The notes under the pieces are model-generated. The model did not search any database. It saw only the letters and a program-made list of their open reading frames with translations, and was not told the DNA's origin. A stretch of DNA of 64,000 bases from Meloidogyne chitwoodi (taxonomy: Eukaryota > Nematoda > Chromadorea > Rhabditida > Meloidogynidae). The stretch lies in NCBI GenBank assembly GCA_015183035.1, contig JACZZP010000010.1, forward strand, positions 186,001-250,000, written 5' to 3'. This document shows positions 24,701-36,251 of this stretch, piece by piece; within the stretch, counting starts at the first letter, position 1, and the number at the start of each line of letters is the position of its first letter. Made by a program: the position numbers and the translations under genes.

Positions 24701-27508
24701 CTTAAAGTTAATTTTCATACTCTAATGTACCCAAATTTTTTCCCTACATTTTCAAAGCAATTAATTTGAAGATTATTATTATTGTCATTAATATTTTTTT
24801 CGTTAATTTCTTCTTCATTATTATTATTTAAAAAGAAAGAATTATTTGTAGTAGTAGCTGTTCTTCTACGAGCAAATATCATTTTTTATTTTAAATTTTA
24901 GAGGCGAAAATTTTTTTAAATTTTTTGGATCAAATATTTTTTTTAAATGACCTATTTTTCTCTAATTTTATTCAATTGTCTTATTTATAGAAAAATAGTT
25001 TTTTTTTAATTCATAAAGACACCAAAAAACAAGAAGAAAAAGGGAGATAAACACAACAACAATAACTGCTTAATTTTTTTTTTATTTTTTCTTTTAATAA
25101 AAAGGAACGTTTTCTTTTTTAAATAAGTAGGCTAAAATAAAGTTAAAAAATGCACTGTTTTTGGGCAAAATAAAATTTAAAAAGAATTTAAAAAAATTTG
25201 GGGAAATTCCATTTCGTGACCAAATGTACAAAAAAATTTTTTTTAATTAAAAAAAAAATTAAAAACTCACAGCAACCTCTTCGTCCTCATCAGACCAATC
25301 ATCGTCAAAATCATCATCTAATGATGGAGCTTTTCGGTCTGTACTAATTTCAGGAGGAAGTTGATTATTATTTTTGGATGCAAATGTTGATGCTTAAAAA
25401 ATAAAAATTTTTTTTATTTTTTAACATTATAAAAAAAATTAATTTTTGCGGACAAAAAAATTTTGCGGACAAAAAATTTTTTGCGGACTACTTTTGCGGA
25501 CAAATTCAAATTAAAAAAAAAATTGCTCAAGTATTTTTAAAAATAGTAATAATTTAAATAAAAAATAAAAAAAATTACTTTGACTAAAATTAGGAGCATC
25601 CCAAGGATCAAATTTAGGAGCGGACGGTTCTTGTTTTTGTTCTTGTGGAATTTGTGGATATAATGAAGAAGGAATTGAAGAAGAAGAAATTGGAGGTATT
25701 TCATATATTGCTGAAGGTGGTTGCTGTCCTTTACTATTATTATTTTTATTATTAATAATTTGAGGTAATGGAGGAGGAGGTGCTGAAGGTGGAGAAGCAG
25801 CAACAGAAGAAGGTGTTGTTGGCGTGTTCTAAATTTAAAAACAAAATTAAAAAAAAAAGTTAAATGAATCAATGGAAGAAGAATTATTCTTCTTTATTAA
25901 AAAATTTTTTTTAATTTTTAAAAAAAAAAAAATTAAAAATAGCCTCAGGGTATGCATTTAAATTTAATAAAAAATTAATTTTTTTTTTAATTAAAAAAAA
26001 TAAAATTGTAAGGCACCAAAAGTGCAGGCATTAAAGAAGTATTTGCTAAATTTTGTGCTACTCCAATAATTATATTATTATTAAATTTAGGGTGTGAACG
26101 TCGTCTTAGAGTTATTGACCTTCTCAATAAAGTTGTAGAAGAAGAACGAAAATTAGAGGAAATTAAAGAAGAAGAAAATAGAGGAATACAAAGACTTGAA
26201 CGAGGTGTTGATGTTAATGATTTATTATTTAATAAATTTGTTGAAGCATCTAATAAATGAACACGGGCAAATTGACTACCTAATGGAAGAAAATTTTTGA
26301 AAAAAATGAAAAAAAATTTCAAAAAATTTCAAAAAATTTCCAAAAAAAAAATCAAAAAAAAATTCAAAAAAATTTTTCAACAAAATTTTTTAAATTTGAA
26401 AAAAAAAATTAATTTTTTCATTTTTTTCAATTTAAACCTAAAGGTGCTAAAATAGCAGCATTATTAGAAATCTTTGAAGGATCTAATACAGAGCAAGTGT
26501 GTCTTCTAACTAACAAAGATTTGCGACGATATTCTAAATTATTTAAAATTGAAGAATTATTATTATTTTCAGCTCCACCGCGACGAAATGTTGACGATGT
26601 AAATAACATTTTTATTTTTTTTAAATTATTTAATTAATAAAAATTAAAAAAAATATTAAAAAAGGGGGGGAATCAATGACAATTTTCTAAATAAAAAAAT
26701 TATAAAAAAAATAAAAAAAATTTTAAAGAAAAAAGGAAGTGTTTACATGTTAAAAATAAGAAGAAGAAAAAAATTTGGTGGATAATTTTTTTATTTTTTC
26801 CTTTTTTTCTCCCCCATGGGGGAAAGTGACCAAGTCACACAACACTTCCTCTCTTTTTTAAAGAACAAAAATAGAAAAATGATGAAATAATTTAAAATTT
26901 ATAAAACTATTCGTCATTAAAAAGAACCTTTTTATATGTTTTAAAAATTTTAATAAAAATAATTTTTTAAAATTTTATTCTAATTATAAGGACACAACCC
27001 CCACGGACCATGGAAGAATTTTTTAATTTTTATTTAAATTAAATTATTTTTAAAAGTTGTGTTAGCACCTTTTGACTTTGATTATTTATTTTTTCTTCAA
27101 CCAAAAAACCCAAAGATCTGTGCAAAAGTCAAAAAAGGTGACTAATTAAACTCAAGGTTAACACAATTTTAAAAAATAAATTGTCTAAAATCGATCTCTT
27201 ATTTATTCTAAATTTAAAAAATACCATTGATGCAAGTTTAGACACATAACTAGCAGGTACTAAGCCAACTTTGCCTTTTAAATTGCGTACTTCAATCCAA
27301 CCTCCGTCAATTCCCTTTTTTAAAAAATAAAATTTAAAGAAAAATCAATTTTAACACCTTTTTAAGGTTTAATTAACTAAAATGAACTTTAAAAAAACCA
27401 AAAAACCTCTTTAAGAATTGTAAGAAACTCTCCAGACTTTATACTAAGTTCTCCAGATCCTGTTTGTGCGTCAAAGTCAAATTCAACTTTTGCTTGTTTT
27501 TGTGCCAT
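21713..27508 (-). CDS. lst-4: LST-4, sorting nexin of the SNX9/18/33 family (SH3-PX-BAR)
   Basis: Membrane-remodelling adaptor in clathrin-dependent endocytosis that couples dynamin and actin to PI-phosphate membranes. The first ATG at 27508 starts directly in the SH3 domain (VEFDFDAQTGSGELSIKSGE, WIEVRN, GLVPASYV). The exon join SKLASM to NTPTTPSS is in phase 0. A proline-rich linker (PSAPPPPLPQ; SAPKFDPWDAPNF) comes next. Then comes the acidic DDDFDDDWSDEDEE stretch, equivalent to the SNX9 clathrin/AP-2 binding segment. The PX domain spans about 23680-23230 (FIAYSLTCSATGIQVSRRYK; PIPPLPEKQVSG). The BAR domain runs from about 22870 (EHRRSILQLWVNKICRHPVL) to the C-terminus HLATLFKPAK. About fourteen exons are needed. 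In C. elegans, lst-4 is a lateral-signalling target in the vulva and acts in endosome and engulfment traffic. Two extra reading frames lie within its introns. Confidence 0.92.
22900..23215. repeat. Intronic array of TATAAAATTCTGA words
   Basis: About thirteen diverged copies of a 20-30 bp unit (core AATTTGTTTATATAAAATTC) fill one lst-4 intron. The array is not coding in any frame and has expanded this intron well beyond the usual 50 bp. Confidence 0.7.
24249..24882 (-). CDS. Small single-pass membrane protein nested in an lst-4 intron
   Basis: Hypothetical. Two exons joined in phase 0 (FGYIR to YASSKEQQ) give about 164 residues. They lie between lst-4 exons ending EEVA and starting EFTSAS, which themselves join in phase, so this frame is not needed by LST-4. 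The N-terminus is basic and Asn-rich (MIFARRRTATTT), the middle is Glu/Lys/Ser-rich (EVEEEEQIFNKEK), and one strong hydrophobic segment is near the C-terminus (IYVVVTILCFSCIFMFLVIF). A short tail follows it. With the membrane segment late and no signal peptide, a type II or tail-anchored protein is possible. No family is recognised. An alternative is an unusual alternative exon set of lst-4. Confidence 0.45.
25987..26607 (-). CDS. Arg/Ser-rich reading frame nested in an lst-4 intron, or alternative lst-4 first exons
   Basis: Hypothetical. An ATG at 26607 opens MLFTSSTFRRGGAE. This exon joins in phase at about 26438/26279 (AILAPL to GSQFARVHLL) to a second exon rich in Arg, Ser and Leu (LLRRSITLRRRSHPKF), ending at a stop at 25987. 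There is no in-frame splice acceptor before the ATG, so it cannot follow the SH3 exon. However, a donor inside the second exon (after PALL, before GTGCC) would join in phase to the next lst-4 exon. It is therefore either a nested gene of about 150 residues or the start of an lst-4 isoform lacking SH3. No similarity is recognised. Confidence 0.4.
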
Positions 27509-28736
27509 TAAATTGACTAAAAATTAAAAATATATTTATTTAATTAAAATAAAGCAAAAGAATAAATTTTAATTTATTTCATTTAGTTTTGTTTATATAA
27601 AATCGAAAAAATATAAATCTTCTCCACAAGCAGAAATTAATCTCCCCAAAAACCAATAAAAAAATAACACAAAATAGTCAGACACTATTTTTTTAGTGTT
27701 AATAGCTAGAGAAAAGAAACAAACAGAATAAGATAGAAAAACAAGTAAAAACGAAACAAATATGATAAATTGCCTATGAGGGAAATTTTGGACAAAATGC
27801 CATTAATAGAAAAATTGACAAAATGTCAAAATTAAATTTTGGACAAAATGTCAAAATTTAATTTTGGACAAAATGCCACAAATTGAAATATTGTAAATAA
27901 CAGTATTTGGTTATTATTTTTCAGCATTTATGTATGTATCATTCTAACACAAATTTTTATTTTCTTAGTAATTCTGCACTTAAATAATATAACTACTTAG
28001 GTGTATTTAAAAGTTAAATTAATTATAAGTAAATAACATATTTTATCAAAGTGTATTTTATAATAAATTTAAAAATATAAATAAAATTTGTCTAAATAAT
28101 TTATTTTTAATTTTTATTTAATTATTTAAAATTTTTTATTAAAAAATTTTAAATAAAAATCAATTATTTTTCGAATTTTTCAATTTTTTATTTCCCATGC
28201 CAAAAAACGACTATTCTCCCGATTCTTCCCTTTCTTCCTTAATTTATTATTAAAAAATTGATTTTATTCTGATTTAAAATTAATAATCTCTGAATTAATT
28301 TTTAAATAAATTTAAAATTTTATTTAAATTTTTTTATTAATTTTTTATTAATTCGGCTATTCCCCTAAAATTTCCTAAATTTTCAAAAAATTTTTAAAAA
28401 TTTCTGAAACACCCTAAAATTCTAAAATTTGTTGATTTGTATTTTTACAAGTCCAAAATATTTTTTACATCCTTTTTTACTTGTACAACTCTCTCAGTTA
28501 TTCCACAAATTGAGTTATCCTTACTATATTCTGTCTATTAGATACATCTACAAAAATATTTTTTTTAATTAAGGAAAAATTATTTTGAATATTTTCTTTC
28601 GAAATTTGTTTAAAATAAAGTGTAATTTAATCAAATAAAAAAATTTTATTTTTAAATTAATTTTTTTAATTATTTATTTATTTTTTCGCCGCCTTTATTT
28701 TTTATTGATTTATTAATTTTTAAATTAATTTAGAAA
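27509..28736. other. Divergent intergenic region between lst-4 and the PAP-like gene
   Basis: About 1.2 kb, likely holding both promoters. It contains three diverged copies of the word TTTTGGACAAAATG at about 27786-27880. The remainder is very AT-rich. No coding exon or specific binding site is recognised. Confidence 0.5.
28725..28733 (+). promoter_or_regulatory. Possible spliced-leader acceptor before the PAP-like gene
   Basis: The sequence TTAATTTAG ends four bases before the ATG at 28737 and matches the nematode 3' splice acceptor consensus, with no upstream exon visible. Trans-splicing this close to the start codon is common in nematodes. The site also supports this ATG as the real start. 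It remains a prediction. Confidence 0.35.
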
Positions 28737-31700
28737 ATGTATTTAATTTTTCTTTTAATTTTTTGTAAAATGTTAAATGGTGTAAATTCAGGATTGAAAA
28801 CAGGTAAAATTTTTAATTAAAATATTTCCCTAAAAATTACAATTTTTAGGGAAATATAAATTACTGGGAACAAATGTCTCCTTTTTAGTCAATTTAAATT
28901 TTATAAAATAGTTTAAAAAAGGTCAAAAATTACAAAATTTTATAGAATCATTGGTTAAACAGTTTTTTAAGTAAATACAAAATTTTATAATTTTAACTCA
29001 AGTTTAACCAAAGTTATGACCAAAATAGTAAGCCTATATGTCAACATTTTCCTCTGTCTAGGGGAAAATAAGCAATTTTTAATTTTTTTTTTAATTTTAG
29101 ATGTTTTGAGTTATTTCAATGAAAATTTATTTTTAGCAAGTCCAAGTAATTTATATTTTACTTTAAATAGTCTGGAATTTCAATTTGATGGATTATTTAA
29201 TGATAATGAAGTTGAAATAAGAATTAAACAAATTACTTTTATTTCTCAATTTTATTTGTTGTATTCAACAATGAATAAATATAACAAACAACTTGAGAAG
29301 ATTAAGTAAGTTTTAGAGCAAATTTAATTCTTGTTGTGTTTGTATTTTTGTGTTTTTGTATTTTTGTGTTTTTGTATTTTTGTGTTTTTGTATTTTTGTG
29401 TTTTTGTATTTTTGTGTTTTGTGTTTTGTATTTTTTGTGTTTTGTATTTTATGTGTTTTTTTGTATTCCAAAATTTTTGTTTCATTTAATACAATTCTTA
29501 ATTTTAGAAATAATGACAAGATTAATTATTTATACACAAATCAAAAAAAGGGTCTTTGTATATTAATTAACATGCGCAGAATGCTTAACGACCTTTTAAT
29601 AAAAGAAGAAAAACCAGAACATTTAATACATTCTAGAGAATGCCCAGAAGATAATTTAGAGTTGGAAACTTTTATGCAAAAAAATATTGAAGAATTACAA
29701 GAAGCAAATTTTATTTTATTTTATAATTATTTAATTGCTCAAAGGCCAAAATTTAAGGAAAATTTAAGGTGAAAGAAGGATTTAATTTTAAAAATAAATA
29801 AATTTTAAATTTAAAAACAGAGAATATTATTCAAAATGTATTGTTAATAGAAATGACGAGTTTGAAAAAAATTTTAAGCAACTTTTTGGTTATGCACGAA
29901 TGATTTATTTAAAGAAAGAATCTAATGTGTTATCTTTGAATCAAAATGTGAGTGATTAAAAAAAGATTTTTTTAATTAAATTTTTTTTTAAAGAAATTAA
30001 TGAATAGAGAACAAAAAATGTTAATTTATTTTAATCTTTATAAAGAATATTTAACTAAAGGAATTATTGGGAGATGGCATGTTTTGACATCACTTTTATA
30101 TTTTATTTATCAGGATTGGCAGTTGGAGCATACCCAAAGTCGGAAAAAAATATTTTATTTTTTTAGTATATTTTAAAATATTTTTTTGCAGATTTAGAAT
30201 GGAATTTTCAAGAAACTTGGAAAGATATTGAAAAAATTTATATAAGCAGTATTTATGATATAAATATATTTAAAGAAGTATTTTTTAAATTATACGATAT
30301 TGAATTACTTACTTATGATTTGCATGTAAGTTTTTTTATTCTTTGGATTTTTAGATATTAGTTTAATTTTTTTACAATTTGTAAAAAAGGAGAAATTATT
30401 TCCATTTTTTTACAATTTGTAAAAAAGACGGAATTATTTCCAACTTTTTTTACAATTTGTAAACAAATTGGAATTATTTCCAACTTTTTTTACAATTTGT
30501 AAACAAATTGGAATTATTTCCAACTTTTTTTACAATTTGTAAAAAGCGGGACATTTTTTGTAATTTTGTTCTCTTTATTCTACAAATTTAGAAAATATAT
30601 TTAAAAACAAAAAATTTTGTAAAAATGAAAAAGACTAAACAATTAGCATTTCAAGAAGCAAAAAAATGTTTTGAAGAAACTGAAAAAAAAATATTATCGA
30701 ATGCGTTACCTTTTTTTAAAAAGTGTTTTTTAGATAGAATGCAAAATAATCGTTCTCATAAAAATGTAGAGTTAAAAGAAGAAAACTTAAAAGAGCAAAA
30801 AATAATGATTGAAGAAAATTTTATAAAAATATTAAAATATTTTAAACAAAATAATTTTAAAAAATTTAAAGAATTGAGTTCAATTTTGAAAAAAGAAAGT
30901 ATGTTTATTTTTTAAATTATTTCCAATATTTTTAAAATTTGCAATTACAAAAATTTTAATTTATTTTACACATTCTTTAAGAATTAAAAACAAAAGAATT
31001 AACAAATCTGGAACCTGAAGAGATCATTGATTCTGTGGAAAATAAAAAGAAAAAATATGGTATAAAAAATAAAGTAGAAGGAGAAAGTTCAAGCAGTGTT
31101 GGGCCAAAAGAAAAAACTCAAGAAATAGAAAATGTTGAGAAAATTGAAGAACAGTCACTTTTAGAGGAGAAAAGTGATTTAAAAAAAGAAGAAAATATTA
31201 AAAATGAAATCAAAGAAGAAGAAAAATTAAAAGAAATTATAGTGTTGGAAGAAGAAGAAGGTATAAATATTAATGAAGTTGATAGAGAAACAAAGGAAGA
31301 TATAAAACTAAAAATTGAGCAACATGGTTATATTTAATTTTAAAATTCTTTTATCCTTTACTTTTATTTTTTTCTGGAATTTAAATTGCAATTTGTAAAC
31401 CAGGCGGAATTATCTTTTCCGTTGTAAATATTACAATTGTAAATATTTTTACAAACTTATTTTTATTATTTATTTTATCCAGAAGAGAAATTGATTGTTC
31501 CAACAAAGAAAAAGGAAAAAGTTTTAGCACAAACTAGTACTCCTAATGTTAATTTAAAACAAACTCAATCAAAAGCTTTATTAAAATCAATTTCTGAACG
31601 TGTAAATAAAAATATTGAAATTAAAAAATTAAAAAAAGTAGACAAAAATTTAATTAAAGATGTGAAGGAAAGCGATATATCCTCTGAAGATTCAAATAAA

Positions 31701-34700
31701 AGTTTGGTTGAGGTTGAATCTAAAGACTCTCTAGGTCAATATTCACATGAAAATTTGAATCAAATTAAAGGTTAAAAATTTAAATAAAACTTTTTATTCT
31801 TGAAAATAAAAAATAATTAGCATTTTATATTAATTTTTAAATAAGTAAAATGAATTATAGAAGCATGTGATTTCACCAAACAAAATCAGATGGATGATAA
31901 ATTAACTACGTTTAAAGAAGAAAAATGTTTGGAAAAATTATACAGCTATTATTTAAAAGAAGAAAATAAAATAATTAAAGAAAATATAAAAATAATTTTA
32001 GCCATTGTTTTATTAAAAAAATTAATTTGGGATAAATTGATATCTTTTCAAATAATTTTGGTCGGCAAATTTATGGTAAAAGAGATAAAGGAAAAGAACG
32101 AAGAAATGTTTAAAAGGATGAGAGAAAGGTGGATAAAACTTGAAGAGAAAAACTTGAGCAAATTGCTTCCGGAAAACTTTCCGGAAATTGAAATAAATAA
32201 ATTAAGTTTATTGGCAGATAAATTATATGAGATTTTTTGCTCGTTGGAACGATTACCATTTTTTATTCCAAGGTAAGGAAAAATTTTGAAATTTTTTTAA
32301 ATTTTAAAATTATTAGTAGAGAGATCATAAAATCAGAAAAAAAAGAAATTAAAGAATTTGATAATAAAAAGATGTTATTATCTTTTCATTTTCACACATT
32401 TTCTTTAATTATCGCAAGAAAAGTAAAAATTATATCAGAAGAATATATTCAAATTCCTATAGAAAATTTTAATTCTATATTTGAAATTAAAAAAGAAAAT
32501 AAAATTATTGATTTTGAATTTTTTGAAAAATTATCAAATCTTTTGGATAATGAAGAAATTGGCATGAAGGAAAATACTCCACTTAATATAGCAATGAAAA
32601 GGGAAAGGAATTTAGAGTTTGCGGAAAAGTTTATATCTAATATTAAAGCATTAAAAATTATGTTAGATCAACAACGATTAGGTAAATTTATTTACAATTA
32701 TCACAAGTTTCTATTAAAAAAATAAATATATTAAATTTTTCCGTAATTTATATTACAAATTATAAACCAGGCGGATTTTCCGGAATTTTATATTACAAAT
32801 TGTAAACCAGGCGGAAATAATTATTACTGAATTTTATTATTTTAAGATGAGAATTTGTATGATCAGGTTGCAGAACTAAAAGATACTATTAGCATTGGTG
32901 AAAGAAAGGATTTAAAATTTAATAATTTTAACTTTCCTATTTACTATGAATTAAGTCAAAGTATTTATGCACAACTTTCTGACGAACATCCTGTAAGTTT
33001 AATTTATTTTTAATTTTATAGTATTTGATAAAAATTATTTTAAATATTATTCTAGTTGATAAATTATTTAAAGAAAGTTTATAAACAAGATAAGGATAAA
33101 AAAGGAATAAAACAGAAATTAGTTGATTGGCTTAAAAGTAATGTTGAAATTTGGTTGAAGAATGTTTGTGAAGAAATATCAATTGAATATGGAGGTAATT
33201 GATATATTTTACCTAATTTTAAAATGACATATTTTAAATAAAAAAATATTAAAGGATTTTCAACGATTTTGGGAGGTTCTGAATTGCTTGACACAGCAAC
33301 TACTAATTCTGATTTGGATATAATTTTTCTTATACCTGAACTTTACAATAAAAAGAGCTTAGAGGAATGTAACGCTTGTTTTAATAAACGTTATGTTGAA
33401 AATGTTTTGATTGATTCTACAAGACCTTGCAATGAACACGATTTAATTTTTGGAAATAATCAACAATCTTTCTACTCAAATTTGAAAAAAACAATTATGA
33501 ATGATGAAGTTATTGAAGAATTAAAAATAAATGTGAGTAGATTTAATTATTACAATTTTAAAAAAGTTTTTAAATTAATTTTAAATTTAATTATAAAAAG
33601 GGGAATGATGTGAACATTAACATAATCGAAAATGCACGAGTTCCTCTTATAGCAATAAAAATTGGAGAAATAGAAATGGATGTTATGTTTGCTAATCTAA
33701 ACATTTCAAATTTAAATGCACCTGAATATTCCAATTTAACTGCCTATGATAATATTGAAAATATTAAAAGAAATATTAGTCTAATTGATGAAATGATTTC
33801 TTCAATGATTAATTCAGAGGATAGATTGTACAAGCAAAGCATCTTGATTTTAACAGGTAAAATTGTAAATTTTTATAATTGTAAGAGGAATGTTAACATT
33901 TCCGGAATTTAATTACAATTTGTAAAAAATTTATTTGATATGTTCCGAAATTTTATATTACAATTTGTAAACCAGGCGGAATTAATTTTTCGGAATTTTA
34001 TATTACAAATAGTTAATATTTAACAATAAAAATTACAATTTTAAACTTTAAAGGTTATCGAGTTGCTTATCGTACAAAATTCTTCCTTTTTGATGAGAAA
34101 AATTGGATTTTATTTACAAATTTAATGAGAGTCGTTAAACTTTGGGCAAAAAGTTTGTTTATAATTTAATATAATTAAAAAATTATAAAAAGTTTATTAA
34201 ATATTTAGCCAAATTTTTAATTTTATATTAAAAATCAAAATTATTTAAATAAAAAATTACGTAAGATTTTTCCTTAAAGGACGTGTATAATTATGAAATT
34301 TAATAATTATTAAGGAAAAGGAATATATTCAAACGTCTTTGGTTATTTGAGCGGAACATCCTTAATTATAATGACTGCTAAAATTTGTTTATTATATCAA
34401 AGTGCAAATCTAACTTTCCTCATACAACGCTTTTTTCAGATTTACAGTCTATGGTAAGTTTGATGAGGAATTTTTATTTTACAAATAATAAATTAAAATT
34501 TGTAAACATTTAAGGGAATGGCCCAAGCCTATTTTACTTGAACCACTAACAACTTTATCAAACAACAATTTTATAAAATCCTGGAATTTATCAAACATTG
34601 GCACTGATCATATGCCAATAATTTCTCCAAAATTTCCAGAACAAAATACTTCATTTAATGCAAATGAATTTACTAGGAATTTAATTATTAAGGAAATGAA

Positions 34701-35719
34701 AAAAGGTAAAATAATTTATAGAAAAATTAATAGTCATCTTTTATTCGTAAAAATTACAATTTGTAAACTAGGTGGAATTTTCAAGAAATATTTATATTTA
34801 TTTTACAATTTGTAAAATAAATTGTAAACTAGGCGGAATTTCGTACAATCACTTATATTTAAGAAAAAATTAAATTAAGATTTATTTCAGCATATGAACA
34901 ATTCGAAAACACAAATTCTCCATTAACAGAAAACTTTTATAAAGAATTATTTAAAGAGCTTAATTATGAAACTCACTACCAGCATTTTCTAATGATCATA
35001 TGTAGTGTAAACCTTGAAGATAACGAAACAAACGGAAATAAAACTTGTGAATTTTTAAAAACAAAAATTCGGACAATTTTAAATAAATGGGCAAAGAGTG
35101 CTGCAATAACATTAGAAAACAAAAATTTGTTGTTGATTGATTATTTATCAGAATATCATGCAATGACTGAATTTGAGCATAAAAAGGATTGTTATGATGG
35201 AGAGTATGTTTTTTTGTAAAAAATTAAAATCTCAAATAATTTAAGCAATAAAAATCATTATACTGTTTGGTTAGTTGGAATAAACTTTAAAAAAGAAAAT
35301 TATAAAGATAGTGAAGATATTTTATTATTAATACCTTCAATTAATCTCTTTTTCCATGGTGTCAGTAAACAAAGTTATCAATTAAATGGAATTTATATAA
35401 GCAAAAATAACATTAAAGAGTAAGTTAATAATTCTTTTATTAATGTGTTGAATATTTTTATAGGATTGTTTCAGTATTAAAAAGAAATGAATGCCCAAAA
35501 TTTGAAGAAATTGAGCGGAAAGATAAAACAAATGATATATGGACAAAAATTCAAGGTTTACAAATTTACAATTGTAAATAGGCGGAATTTTATATACATT
35601 TTTTAATTACAGTTGAACAAAGAAAAATTTATCTGAAACAACAGCAAAATGAACCCAAAATTCCCAAAAAAAAACGAAATTCTCCCAAAAAAAGAGAATT
35701 TAATTTTAGAAATATCTGA
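28737..35719 (+). CDS. Very long poly(A) polymerase-like protein with signal peptide and NLS-like tail
   Basis: About 22 exons, all checked joins in phase, give roughly 1,500 residues. Exon 1 (28737-28803) encodes a typical signal peptide (MYLIFLLIFCKMLNGVNSG). The next roughly 900 residues are Lys/Glu-rich, helical or coiled-coil, and match nothing I know. From about 33060 the protein is a complete canonical poly(A) polymerase. It has the nucleotidyltransferase motif GGSELLDTATTNSDLDII with both metal-binding Asp, the third Asp in IGEIEMDVMFANL, and LTGYRVAYRT. The central domain is LWAKRIYSNVFGYLSGTS, then FFQIYSLWEWPKPILL and MPIISPKFPEQNTSFN. The RNA-binding domain is HYTVWLVGINFKKENY. 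The C-terminus is PKKKRNSPKKRE, an NLS-like cluster. Nuclear PAPs lack a signal peptide and this N-terminal extension. Secretion, a mispredicted start, or fusion with a neighbour are the alternatives. Catalytic residues appear intact, so activity is possible. Confidence 0.8.
29336..29462. repeat. Intronic microsatellite, TATTTTTGTGTTTTTG unit
   Basis: A 16-bp word recurs about five times and then decays, inside the second intron of the PAP-like gene. It leaves open frames on both strands that are artefacts of the repeat. Confidence 0.8.
30365..30545. repeat. Intronic repeat with core TTTACAATTTGTAAA
   Basis: About four copies of a unit of roughly 60 bp (TTTACAATTTGTAAA, then GGAATTATTTCCAACTTTTT) in one PAP-like intron. 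The 15-bp core is close to palindromic. Related copies occur in at least five other introns of the same gene. Confidence 0.75.
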
Positions 35720-36251
35720 TTCGCAAAAAGATTTTTATGTAAAAATTCCAGTTAATTCAAAATTTTATTACAAAAAAGAATTTGAAATATACAATAAAAA
35801 ACAAATTAAGGAAGAAGAAAAAAGAGATGTTCATAAAGGAATGAAAAAAGATTTTACCTCAAAATTTCCTTGAAATATGTATTAAATTATCCTCCTTTTT
35901 TCACATTTGTATATAGTTTATGTATATCTAGGGTTGTCCGCAAATAAATTTATACAAATATTCAAGCACTAAGCTGTTTTACATATATAGCTTTGCGAAT
36001 AACCTACCTTTTGCATTATATAATCCAGTGTATAAAGATTTTTTTTACTCTATTTAATATTATCGTTAACGTTTAAAACCAACAGGCACCAAAACGTCTA
36101 AGTGAGTGGCTTTCGCACTCAAACGCTTGAATTAAAAGGGATGGCTAACAGTCTTCTGTCTCTTATTATTTATCACTATTTCTCATAACTTTTATATAAA
36201 AGCAGATTTTGATTTTTCTCTTTTTTACATTCAGAACATTATTATAATTAA
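35720..36251. other. Intergenic between PAP-like and TFIIE-alpha genes
   Basis: The first 155 bp remain open in a second frame (35649-35873, see findings). After that nothing coding is visible. The 530-bp spacing is longer than the roughly 100 bp usual for nematode operons, so independent transcription of the downstream gene is likelier. Confidence 0.5.

Noticed and set aside
29313..29566. Overlapping FVFLCFCIFVF-type frames
   Set aside because: Translations of the intronic TTTTTGTG microsatellite; only the part after 29508 is a true exon of the PAP-like gene.
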